Source of the DNA: Capillidium heterosporum
Taxonomy: Eukaryota > Entomophthoromycota > Entomophthoromycetes > Entomophthorales > Capillidiaceae
DNA length: 64,000 nt
NCBI GenBank assembly: GCA_016630905.1
Contig: WBMQ01000004.1
Coordinates: forward strand, 1,550,001 to 1,614,000
Direction of reading: 5' to 3'
In this document: one piece after another, positions 10,384 through 20,336 of the stretch
Layout of the letters: every line of letters begins with the position of its first letter
Position numbering within the stretch: the stretch's first letter is position 1
Notes under the pieces: generated by a model
Told to the model about the DNA's origin: nothing
The model's database searches: none
The model's input: only the letters and a program-made list of their open reading frames with translations
Made by a program: the position numbers and the translations under genes

Positions 10384-10658
10384 GTAACAGCCTGATCTGT
10401 TTTGTCTACAAATAAAGTATTGTTTTTAGTCAGCCTTTTAGTTATTAGATTGTATGAATATATAGTTTGACTTTTATACTCTCTTAGCTTACTCTGCTCA
10501 AACTTTCTTTACTTTCCTTTAGACTTACCTCCTTTAGATGATTTATATTACCAATTCTGTAGTTGGCATTGGTTCTACTATCCCAATCTCTCATGTTATA
10601 CACTCTTATTATGACATTATCATTATTTAGATTCTATAGTACCTTCTTAGACCTTACA
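10384..10658 (+). mobile_element. Decayed solo LTR (family 1), right part
   Basis: It begins with the GTAAC duplication and continues the LTR interrupted at 2913, ending TTAGACCTTACA. Compared with 3750-4025 the great majority of differences are C-to-T or G-to-A in all sequence contexts, and the leader ORF is destroyed. Confidence 0.75.
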
Positions 10659-10676
10659 AAAAGTCTATACTATACT

Positions 10677-11293
10677 TGTAAGAAAATATTCCTAGATCAG
10701 CTATAGTTTTACCTATAAACTGAATTCAAGTCTAGAAATGCCTTTATAACAGGAATCAAGTAATCAATCCTATAGTCACTATATCTTATTTCTTACACTT
10801 CTTAACAATCACAATTATCTTCTAAAAATACCAAATGAGTATCTGGAACATTTACTACTAAAGACAAGTCACCTATATAAGGCCCATAGTAAACTTAGTA
10901 GTAGATCAAGTAATTATTAAATAAATATATTGAATATTTGATATTTTCTTTTGCTATTAGCATAGTATAGACTTCCTATGTAGTATAATTGAAAACTAAT
11001 AATTTGCATTCCCTCCAAGACTGAGAGTTGCATTGACCTAACCTGAATCAACAACCTGAACTAAACTAAATCTGAAAACTTAAGCTAAACAATGGATTTG
11101 ACTACATTCCTTAGTCTTGTAGCTATAGTTAGAGTAGTCCTGTCTACTTACTGCCTTTGGATCTGACTCCAAGCATGATTATCCTTTCTGTATAACATTT
11201 GTATCAACTTCCTTAGCCTTTATGGAGTACTGGCTACCATTACTGCTTAGTTGACTCCTGCTAGTAAGTGTTCTTGGTGGACATTTTCCAATA
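10677..11293 (+). mobile_element. Decayed LTR, family 2
   Basis: A diverged copy of 959-1678, starting TGTAAG and ending CCAATA where the better copy has CCAACA. The leader starting at the ATG near 11092 (LTTFLSLVAIV-like) is broken by stops. No matching target duplication survives. Confidence 0.65.
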
Positions 11294-11566
11294 TAATTAT
11301 TAATTTAAAAAATGCTAAAGTTAATTTAAAAACAGCTAATGCAAAATAAAATACTTAATTCATATTAAAAAGAAAAGAACTTTTAGTATTGCTAGGATTG
11401 ATACTAAACTAGTAATCTATAAGTCTAAAATATAAAACTAAATTTTAGTTATTAAGTAAAGTTGCAGCTAACTAAAAAGATTTTCTTATATATAATAAGA
11501 AAAAGAAACTAAAAAAGAATAAGTCTATAACCTAATAATCAGAATTATAATAACCAGAATTGTTAT
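11294..11566 (-). mobile_element. Decayed LTR fragments, minus orientation
   Basis: Positions 11294 to about 11460, reverse-complemented, match the first half of LTR family 2 (around 1005-1150). About 11500-11566 match the minus-strand start of LTR family 1 (AATAAGTCTATAACCTAATAATCAG...), again with transition changes. Boundaries are approximate. Confidence 0.5.
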
Positions 11567-12541
11567 ATATATTATGTTGTAGGCTAACCAGTATAAATAC
11601 AGTAATTACTTTACAATTAAATATTATATAAAAACTTTATTCTTATAATACTTTTAAGAATTCTTAAAACACTTAATTAAACTAATTTAAACTTAAATTT
11701 ACAATTAGGGTAAACTTAAAGGAAAGGCCTCAAACAATTCTAAAATGACTCAGAAACTCCTTTTTCCTCTATTGGTAAAAGCAATCCAGAAAATTCTTTT
11801 TTTCCTTCTCTTGCTTTTTCTTCATCTTATCTTCCCCCCTCTTTATCTCTTCTCAAGCTTTGCTATATATACTGTAACTCCAAAGTAAAGTATAACTTGG
11901 AGGCTTACAAATAGGTCTTTTCCAACAAAACGGAGAGTCCATGCTCCGGTTGCAGTTGTCCACCTCAGCATTTAGGATTCACTTTCTCTGCAGGATCAAA
12001 ATCGGAGAATCCGAAATCGAATCTAAACCAAGTCTATGTCCTTAATGGGAAATCGGTCTTGGGTAAGTTAAGTGAATTGTCAATTAATTAGAATAATGAA
12101 AAATGAATAGGCGGTGATTTAAAGCACAGGAAATGGATAAGTAAATGTGTAATCCAAAGCACAATGTTGAATGATAGTAAAACTATGAGTTACCTACAAA
12201 AAATAAAAATAGTCCGATGTCAACATACGACTTAACCAGAAAGCTAAGTTTACATCTAGTGCTTTATAATACTTGCATCTTTTATAATATGTACACAAAA
12301 ATCTATCTACTAGTTATTGATAACTTACAAAGAGATGTTGCAATACCCAGCCAAAAGTTTACAGCCTAATGTTCTAAAAGAGTGTTTATTTTTTCACTGA
12401 CCCTCATTTTAATTTAAAGTGAAGGGTATCATGTTGAACCACAACTTAGCATGCCAAAACTAGTCCTTTTATATCGACATCCAGAGAGCTTTAAAAGGAA
12501 ACAGATCCTACAAGTTACTGCTTTATCAATTTGAAATAGAG
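11567..12541. other. Intergenic, no gene seen
   Basis: About 1 kb between the transposon cluster and the STR2 homologue. It has no convincing ORF, tRNA or repeat. The less AT-rich stretch at 11920-12060 looks unique but encodes nothing I recognise. Confidence 0.4.
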
Positions 12542-14521
12542 ATGGCCAACTTGGAACCCCAACAGAGCAAAGGTATAGAGCTGAACCAGTCCCAGTACAA
12601 GAGTCAAGACTTCCCACTATGTGGATCTATTCCACCTTATACGAAGCATGCAGTGTCGGTATCCTTACCTAAATGGCAAGATAGCGTAGATTGTATGGAA
12701 GTCAGCCTTAGAGTGACATCCATTATGAAGTTTGGTTATCCTAGGTTCTTTGTACACGAATCAGTAAAGAAGGCAACAATATAATAACAATACTATTATT
12801 AATATAATCCTGTTTTATACTATAGTTGAATTTAAGGCTATCCAAAATATTGGGACAAACCAACTTATCAAGCTACTCGTTCCCATCCAAAAGGGTTGTA
12901 GAGAGTTGTTTAGAATATTTAAACAGTCATATAGATTCGGTTGAAGGAGGTTTGAAAAGCTTGAAGGTGATCAAAATTACCGAGCACAAGTTGATAGTCG
13001 ATGACAATAACATTATAATTTTGTTTTTGATTTTCTTTCCCGCAGAGCTAGAGAAGCTAGTCAAGAGTTTTTGGCAACATACCGGCGAGATTATCAGCTC
13101 TAGGTTAGCGGAGACGTGCCTAAAGGCTATCGACAGTGAGGCCGATAGCTTAAACCTAAAGTTTAGGAAGCTTAGATATACCAACACCGACAAATTTGGA
13201 AACAGTGGTGAGGAGAGTGCTGAGCATGGAGAAGTGTACTTTGAGGAAAGATTCGGTAGAAATTTATCTCTGCAATTAGTTAGCAATGCCAAGTTGGCAC
13301 TAAGACGTAGGCTGGCTTCCAATAATAAAGTCGATTTCGACAATCTATCCGATCTGAATACCATCAACAGTAACAGTAGCAACGTTGGTGGTAATGGCGA
13401 CTGCGATGATGTCTACCTTTACCCCACCGGTATGTCGGCAATATACAACGCACATCAAATACTTTTAAAAGCTTTAGGAGCTATCAAATCGGTCTGTTTT
13501 GGGTAAGTATACATAAACCGTTAGTTTTAATTCAAAGTTAACCACTTTATACTTATTTTACTGTAGGTTTCCGTACACTGACACGTTAAAGATCCTTGAG
13601 AAATTCGGTCCTGGATGTCACTTCTTTGGGTTTGGGGACGATGATGACCTAACTAAATTGGAAAGATTGTTGGAAGTTGAGCCCATCCTAGCTCTTTTTG
13701 TCGAATTCCCTGGTAACCCACTGTTAAAGTCACCTGACCTGCAAAAGATCAAAGAACTGAGTTTGAAGTATAACTTTGCTATAGTAGTTGATGATACCAT
13801 CACCACTTCAATTAACTTGGATATTTATGACTGGTGTGACATTAGGGTCTCCAGCTTAACTAAAATATTTTCAGGGAGTGCCAACGTCATGGGTGGCAGG
13901 TAAATGCTATTTGTACTCACTATTAACATATATATTTGCACAGTTTAATATTATCAAAATCTAGTCCAATTTACGCACAAGTAAAAGAAAGCTTGAAAGT
14001 TAACTATGAAGACAATCTATTTGGTGAAGATGCCATCGTTTTAGAACGAAACTCGCGTACCTATATCGAACGCATCTACCAGATCAACAATGATACCGAA
14101 GTGTTGATTGACTACCTAATCACCAACCCCAAAAGTAACCCTTTTATTATAACATCCATGTCTAACTATCCTATACATAGTCTTACAGGTCTACTATCCC
14201 AAACTTACGACTCAACAGAACTACGAGAAATTCAAACGTAAGGACGGCAAAAGTGGGTATGGTGGACTGCTTTCCATCACCTTTAGAACTGAGCAACAGG
14301 CCATCCAATTTTACGACAACCTGCTGTGTGCTAAAGGCCCTAGCTTAGGCACCAACTTTACTCTAGCTTGCCCCTATACCTTACTAGCCCACTATCACGA
14401 GTTGGAATGGGCAAAGCAGTTCGACGTAGTCAAAAGTTTGGTTAGAGTTTCCATCGGCTTGGAGGGTTCCACTTGGCTACTGGAAGCCTTCAAGTTCGCT
14501 TTAGATAAGGTCGATGATTAA
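12542..14521 (+). CDS. STR2: Cystathionine gamma-synthase (STR2-type), 4 exons
   Basis: Predicted PLP-dependent transsulfuration enzyme of the fungal STR2 family, which joins an activated homoserine to cysteine to give cystathionine. Exons: 12542-12763, 12826-13502, 13567-13899, 13944-14521 (about 602 residues). Family landmarks in order: IPPYTKHAVSVSLPKW and GYPRFFVH at the N-terminus, FGRNL, YLYPTGMSAIY, GFPYTDTL, FVEFPGNPLL, VVDDT, the PLP-lysine context SSLTKIFSG, ERNSR, and the C-terminal GPSLGTNFTLACPY. The N-terminal extension is typical of fungal STR2 rather than bacterial MetB. One extra base near 14221 shifts the last exon out of frame (TEL/TEY); exon lengths sum to 3n+1, consistent with a single insertion, probably a sequencing error. 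Confidence 0.9.
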
Positions 14522-15050
14522 AGCTTTATTTTTCGCATAGTGCTGTATTTAGTTGTTTTGATAATTGGTGAGTATGGCATAGCTAATTTCCCACTATCTA
14601 TTGGTACTTTCAAATGTACATGAACTAGCAATAGTTACTAAATCAACCCTAGCCATTGCATTCTTAGAAGTGCCACATAGAAGCTTCATAAATACACTAC
14701 ATAGTGCATATCTTAAAACTATAAATTTAGACACATGCCTCTACTAAAGACAGCAGCCTATTCTCGCCTTCCATGCAACAAGCTTATAAGCACATTTCTA
14801 ACTATAGGCTATTTAGTATTAATAAAGTGAACACTGACTGCTAGTTGTAGAAATGGACAAATGTCGGCACCATATCAACTAGATAGATAAACTTATCCAC
14901 ACACTGGTAAATTGATGGAATTCAAGTCACATACTTGAAGTATATATCTGCATAGCTTAGATAAATTTGGATTGATTGAAGCAGGTTCGAAGTAATTAAT
15001 TTCTTTGAGTATGCATCCAGTGAAAAAGAACAAGTTGCTTAAAACAACAA
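14522..15050. other. Intergenic, no gene seen
   Basis: Sequence between the STR2 stop and tRNA-Tyr 1; no coding or RNA features seen apart from the AACAACAA motif directly before the tRNA. Confidence 0.4.
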
Positions 15051-15134
15051 CCCTCTTTAGCTCAGTTGGAAGAGCGTGGGACTGTAATTCAAATAGTCAT
15101 CCCGAGGCCCCTGGTTCGATCCCAGGAGGAGGGA
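15051..15134 (+). tRNA. tRNA-Tyr(GTA), intron-containing, copy 1
   Basis: The 84-nt gene has a 7-bp acceptor stem (CCCTCTT / AGGAGGG, discriminator A), D arm, anticodon GTA and a T arm with GGTTCGATCC. About 11 nt (TTCAAATAGTC) interrupt the anticodon loop after position 37, the normal place for a eukaryotic tRNA-Tyr intron. A T-run (CTTTTT) at about 15138 is the Pol III terminator. The same sequence recurs at 19698-19781 and 45956-46039. Confidence 0.95.
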
Positions 15135-15686
15135 CATCTTTTTGGGACCTGCTCTGGTACCCTTTTTTGCCAAGTTTTCCAGCCGATCTGGAATCTTACA
15201 TTTTTAAATCACTAGGTTTGAGATTAAACCAAGACTCTTCTCAATTTAAATCAGGCTTTTATAAGCTATTTGATACTATACTTTTGGGGAGTAAGCTACC
15301 TAAGACTTGGCGCTTAAGTCCTTGTTGATACACTTAATCCCTTCCAAAAGCCATTTGTTTGGGAAAGTGGCTTAAATTATTAGTATAAAGTTGGGCTACT
15401 GCTATTCAATTTCAACGGCAACCTTATAAATAACAGCCAGTTTTACATTGGAGTATAGCTAAATATGAAACAAAATTAGGCCCTCCTAACAAGCTGCCCA
15501 GTTTTACTTGTTTGGACTCGGCCTTTCTGTCAAAGTTTTATCAGTTTTTATCACTTTACCTTTCAAACCGCACCTTTTCAAAGTTTTCTCAAGCTATTAG
15601 GCATTTTTAGCACCAAGTCAAGTTTAGCATAGGAACGAAATCGACACTACAACACTTATTTATCAAAATTTTTAGAATATACAAGT
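15135..15686. other. Intergenic, no gene seen
   Basis: The open frame that runs through the tRNA into this stretch is fortuitous. Probable upstream region of the TVP15-like gene. Confidence 0.4.
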
Positions 15687-16624
15687 ATGGGCCAACCCTC
15701 GAAAACCTTGATAAAGCTATTCAACTTCTACACTTTGAATTTACTGTTTAACTTCCTCAATCTAACCATCTACAGTTTGCTACTGGCTGGAACGGTAATC
15801 TCCATCTTACAGCAGATAACCAATGTAATTGTCATCAACGTGTTCGCTGGGTAGGTCATTTTGTTTCAAAATAGATGCTAACATGTATCAACTTTTATTT
15901 AAATAGGGGCAGTATTATACTACTGATGATTACTGAATTTTTCCTCTCCAAGATTGTAATAGTATATTTCAAGTTCATAATAACTTTGCGGGGCCGAGGA
16001 CTACTATACGTAGTTCTAGGGTTCATAGTCTATCAGATCAACCTTACTTACAACGTAATAGTAACCTACAGCGCCGTGACGTTAGGACTTTGTTACTTCA
16101 TCATATCCTTCCTACCCCAACTACATCCTCTCAACGACATTCGAGTCAATTATTTAGCTTACCGTACTTTTTGCGAAGAAGTTAACGACAACCTGTTCTA
16201 CGGTATCAGCCCAAACACCAACCAACTCAACGGAGAAGTAACTAATGTAATTGATTCCAATTTGAACCAAACTTTGCGCCACAACCATAACATTAACACG
16301 CCAAAGATATCTTCCGAACCTTCCAACAACTACGGTAAAGGGAACTTGGAGGAGGAGCCTATTTTGGAAGCTCTAAGTAAATTTGATGGCAAAGGTTTAA
16401 AGGGGCACGCTACACTAGCTATGGAGATCAACAACGCGTTGCAGGATTTCAGCTACTCCGACTTCTCACCTACCTCCTCCGACAACTTGGATACTTCGAC
16501 GCAGATTAACAGCTTGGACTTGGATCGTACTTCCCCTACCTTGAATAACGATGATGGTGAGCAAAGTAGAGTAGACTATAGGTACAGGAATAGGATTCAA
16601 TTGGATACTTTTAGGAAAGCTTAG
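15687..16624 (+). CDS. TVP15/COPI-associated-like four-helix membrane protein
   Basis: Two exons, 15687-15850 and 15907-16624, giving 293 residues without frame problems. The first ~150 residues contain four hydrophobic helices (around LFNFLNLTIYSLLLAG, SIILLMITEFFLS, GLLYVVLGFIVYQ and YSAVTLGLCYFIISFL) with an RGRGLLYVVLG motif between helices 2 and 3. This layout matches the COPI-associated/TVP15 family of Golgi vesicle membrane proteins. The C-terminal ~140 residues are hydrophilic, Asn/Ser/Asp-rich and probably a disordered cytosolic tail, longer than in yeast TVP15. Assignment rests on topology and the glycine-rich motif, so it is moderate. Confidence 0.6.
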
Positions 16625-17577
16625 TATTCGATACTTTTATCTTCATACCTCTCTTTACTATTTGATTTTAGAGTCTTTCACATGGACGTTTAGGTTTTAG
16701 TCCTACTCTTAACTTTTAGCAACACTATTAATTATTTTTAAAATGCCATTGAAGCTTTACTGCCTGTCGTTGTTGCCACCTATTCCTTTTTTACTTTGTG
16801 CTACTCTATAATAAACGATTCCTTTTATTTTCGTTTTGTCCAGGGTAATTATAGGTACATGTAATGTTTTTAAATTAAAGCTACTATATTTTTATGAGAT
16901 TTTGTCTTTATATATTAAGAAAGCATCACTGAGAAAGCCTATTCCAAACTTTAAAAAGCCATCGACCTATTTTCGGAATTTAATAAGGATATCTTTGGAG
17001 TTTCCTTTGGTTTATTGTTGGGTACGACTAGGTTATATTTTTAACTTTGTAATGCTTATTAGTCACTATAACTTTTAAACTGGGCCATAGAAAGCATTCT
17101 AGGTAGTATGCAGTAGCTTTTGGTAAAGTATGGATGTCAGTCCATGAAAACTCTGCTATATTCGATCAATTCAATTTATAAGTATGCTTCCTTTTAGATT
17201 TATTATAATAGCTTATCAAAAAGTACTATACGTATAAGAAGCATAATGCATTGTTTTGAATAACTGGGAAGGAAGCGTTGATACATAATAGTATTGCCAA
17301 TGTAAATAGGGGTTCTAAGTATGCCAGTACTCCTCTATAACTGTGGCATATAAAATGTACATCTAAAACCATATATTGCATTTAAAATGGCAATATAATG
17401 AAGCAATAGTTATATATATAGGCGCTTTTTGGCTTTAGAAGAAAGTATATACTTTTGGCTTCAAACTTTACAATGGCCAATACAAAAGCTTTTAGCCACA
17501 ACATAACTTCAAGATATAAAACTAAACCTTGAAATTTTCTATTACAATAACCAATATAAAATTTATAGTATACCAAT
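16625..17577. other. Intergenic between convergent genes
   Basis: This holds the 3' ends of the TVP15-like gene and the MIR gene. The short frame at 16836-17078 has no ATG start and no recognisable content. Confidence 0.4.
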
Positions 17578-18477
17578 TTAAACCAACTGGGCGTACCACT
17601 TGTTGTTCTCATCCCTGCCATTACCATACGCAGCAACTTCAGAGTGGGTGGCACCGTTGACGTTGATAGCTCTCTCGTGGCTGAACAGGTACATGCCGGT
17701 CTTTTCGTGTCTAAGGGCGATGGGATCATTGGGCTGCCAGCTGCCGTTCTCCTTCTGGCCGTTGTAGTTGAATTTCTCGATGATCCAGTTGTCGTTGTCA
17801 TCAGACAAGCCCTGGTTGCCGTATCCGGAAACCTCCTGGTACTGGGAGATGGGTGAGTTGACGTTGGAGTGGGAGTGGAGATGACGACCGGTGGCGATGT
17901 GACGGATACGCACTACCTGGTTGTACTGGATAACACCACCATTGTTCAAGTTATAGCCGGGCAACAGCTCCCACTTGTCGTTCTCGGAGACGTTCCACTG
18001 GTTGCAGGTGATCTGCTGCTGTTGACTACCAGTCTGGTAGCTGATGGAGGCTGAGGAGAGGTACCTACCGGTGTTGTTGTGCTTAAGGGCGATGCGAGAC
18101 CCGATGCTGATGCCGTTACCGCCTGGGGCAGGGGGGCACACCTGGGGTTGTTGCTGGTACTGACCTTGGTTTTGTTGGTATTGGCCAGCAGGTGGGTTAG
18201 CTCCGGCTGATGGGTTGTAGGCACCCTGGTTCTGATTGTAGGAAGGAGGCTGCTGATTGTAACCTTGGTTTTGGTTGTAGCCCTGGTTTTGGTTCTGATT
18301 GTAGCCTTGATTTTGGTTATATCCCTGGTTCTGCTGCTGATTAGGATTCTGATAGTTACCACTGAATTGAGTGGAGTCAGTCTTGACACCGTGGACAGCG
18401 TTGTAGATCCCAGAGAACAGACCACGATCCTGATTTTCGTTTTGGTCCTGACCTTGGTTGTTGTTGTAGTTGCTCAT
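17578..18477 (-). CDS. MIR-domain (beta-trefoil) protein with Asn/Gln-rich N-terminus
   Basis: Single-exon gene of 299 residues; ATG at 18477, no signal peptide, so probably cytosolic. Residues 1-120 are low complexity with tandem NQGYNQNQ/NQGYNQ units. Residues ~124-299 hold three trefoil repeats with the MIR signature: GSRIALKHNNTGRYL, VVRIRHIATGRHLHSH and PIALRHEKTGMYLFSH, each followed by a tryptophan near the repeat end (KWELL, NWIIEKF, KWYAQL). MIR domains occur in protein O-mannosyltransferases and in Ca-channel receptors; stand-alone MIR proteins are seen in several fungi with unknown role, possibly glycan or protein binding. A TATA-like element (18533-18539) lies about 60 bp upstream, in a short intergenic region shared with the divergent glutaredoxin-like gene. 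Confidence 0.8.
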   Translation of the reverse strand: MSNYNNNQGQDQNENQDRGLFSGIYNAVHGVKTDSTQFSGNYQNPNQQQNQGYNQNQGYNQNQNQGYNQNQGYNQQPPSYNQNQGAYNPSAGANPPAGQYQQNQGQYQQQPQVCPPAPGGNGISIGSRIALKHNNTGRYLSSASISYQTGSQQQQITCNQWNVSENDKWELLPGYNLNNGGVIQYNQVVRIRHIATGRHLHSHSNVNSPISQYQEVSGYGNQGLSDDNDNWIIEKFNYNGQKENGSWQPNDPIALRHEKTGMYLFSHERAINVNGATHSEVAAYGNGRDENNKWYAQLV

Positions 18478-18532
18478 AGTGCTATCAGTGCTATTTTTTG
18501 AAATCTAAAGGTGAGCCTCACTCCATATCTAA

Positions 18533-18539
18533 TTTATAG
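18533..18539 (-). promoter_or_regulatory. TATA-like element of the MIR gene
   Basis: The minus strand reads TATAAAT about 56 bp before the ATG at 18477. Confidence 0.45.
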
Positions 18540-18677
18540 TGTTTTTTAGGAGTTTCTTATGACGTTGCCATAAATAAAATACCTTCCAACCCTTCAAGGG
18601 ATTAACGCCGCTCCTTAAACTGGTGGAAATTATGCTATGCTATCTGGTATATCATTGGCTAACCATATTTTAAAGCT

Positions 18678-19061
18678 ATGGGAACAAGTTTCAAAGTGAT
18701 CTCATCCCCTTTAGAACTTTTAACGATGTCATCTAGATTGATTCTAACCGTCTTTACTGGGAAAAACTGTTCCTTATGTGTTACCGCCAAAGATGCCTTG
18801 AAAAAGATCCAGGCTAAAGTAAATTTGATATTAATCTCCTTCTAAATCTTTATTTGCATCATGCATTAGGTACCATTTGAGATCGAAGAAGTGGATATTT
18901 ATAAACTGAAGCATCTGAAGTGGAAACACAAGTATAAAAACGACATTCCAGTTATCCATTACAAGCTACTCAAAGATGGAAACGAGTTGGAAGAATTGCT
19001 TACTATGCACAGAGTTAATGAGACTGAGGTAACTGAAAAGCTTTTAAAGTTGCTAAAGTAA
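18678..19061 (+). CDS. Glutaredoxin-like (DUF836) thiol protein
   Basis: Two exons, 18678-18818 and 18870-19061, encode 110 residues. The sequence has a thioredoxin-fold start, LILTVFTGKNCSLC, with a CxxC redox pair (CSLC), the beta-strand FEIEEVDIYK, and the cis-proline segment DIPVIHYK. This matches the small glutaredoxin-like family PF05768 (yeast YDR286C, human C5orf63). A second in-frame ATG at 18726 would give a shorter protein; the longer form might carry a targeting extension. The cellular role of the family is not established. Divergent from the MIR gene with 200 bp between starts. Confidence 0.8.
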
Positions 19062-19697
19062 TAAATTCTATATACTTCATTTTAAAGCTTAACAATATGA
19101 ATTTAATTTCAATTGTAGAATACATCTTAAGGTATGGCTTTACAATACATTTATTATTTTAAAGCAATTCATTATTACCCTTTCAAAATATTTATGTCGA
19201 TTTTAATAACAATTCTTTTATATTTAAAAGCTATATACACTAATTATATCGTTTTTTGAAATGTTTACCAACTTTGTATTTTAATTGAAAGCTTCGAAAC
19301 CAAAGCAAACTTGCATATAAGCCTCTTGTTTGTATACATATAATTTAATGTATAATGGTGTTTCAATAAGCAGGCTTATAGCTACTATAATAGTATCTTT
19401 TATAGAATTTATAAACATTTTAATTTGCAAGCATTGCTACTATAGATTATATATTCGAATATTATATTAGTTTCAAACTTATTTCCAGCAATGAAATTCT
19501 AATATAAGACGTCTCCTAAAAACTTATTCATTAAAACATGTATATTATTGCAGGATACTTAATAAGACATGTCAATGTCAAAAACAACATTGCGATGTTT
19601 TCTATCCTTAAATTTGGTACTTAAAGGTGTAACACGGGACATGTATATTAGAAAAGGTACAGAAAGACCAGCATCAGGAAATCTATGTAAAAAGGAA
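19062..19697. other. Intergenic, no gene seen
   Basis: AT-rich sequence between the glutaredoxin-like gene and tRNA-Tyr 2; nothing recognised. Confidence 0.4.
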
Positions 19698-19781
19698 TCC
19701 CTCCTCCTGGGATCGAACCAGGGGCCTCGGGATGACTATTTGAATTACAGTCCCACGCTCTTCCAACTGAGCTAAAGAGGG
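19698..19781 (-). tRNA. tRNA-Tyr(GTA), intron-containing, copy 2
   Basis: Identical to the gene at 15051-15134, including the 11-nt intron. On the minus strand the upstream flank TTAAAACAACAA matches that of copy 1, and a CTTTTT terminator follows. The shared flank suggests a duplicated tRNA unit or a conserved initiator context. Confidence 0.95.
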
Positions 19782-20336
19782 TTGTTGTTTTAATCAACTT
19801 GATGTTTCACTTAATGTAAATATATATCCTAATAATTTAAGTGCATATTAGTGAATTAGGCTAGTTATCAATTTCTATACTCCAACTGTTTATATGTTAA
19901 AATCATTTGATATATGCATTAGTTAATGATAATCTTCATATTTAGTACACTCGATTTGTAGTATGTTGTCAATTGTATATTTTATGAATATGCTAATCCT
20001 AACTATTAGGCCAGGTATTTTCATATTATAGCTATTGGTAACAATATGGGTTGAAGCTGCAGTTGTAAATTTATCTTGTATACTACAAAAGTATATAGCT
20101 ATCTTTTTATAGAATTAATAAGGTCTTGGCAGCATTCCAAACTTTAAACATCACAATCTATTATTGTTCCAATTATTTAAAATTTTCAAGCTTCACAAAA
20201 CTCATCATCATGAAATCTGATAGTTAAATTACAACTTCGCATACTCATAGATAGATAAATTAAACGTAAAAGACTAGAACACTTGAACCTAAAAATTTAT
20301 TGGGTATTTGTTTACTCTTCAAAACTTCCTTTCAGC
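19782..20336. other. Intergenic, no gene seen
   Basis: This contains the UBA1 3' flank; no ORF or RNA gene recognised. Confidence 0.4.

Noticed and set aside
13010-13047. Possible intron in STR2 exon 2 (T-rich stretch ending CCCGCAG)
   Set aside because: The frame is open through it, no GTAxxx donor fits, and the residues align with a similarly hydrophobic part of yeast STR2 as I remember it.
15005-15328. A 107-codon ORF
   Set aside because: It reads straight through tRNA-Tyr and its flank; no ATG-supported protein content.
16836-17078. An 80-codon plus-strand ORF
   Set aside because: It begins at a non-ATG codon, has no family resemblance and lies in the 3' flank between convergent genes.
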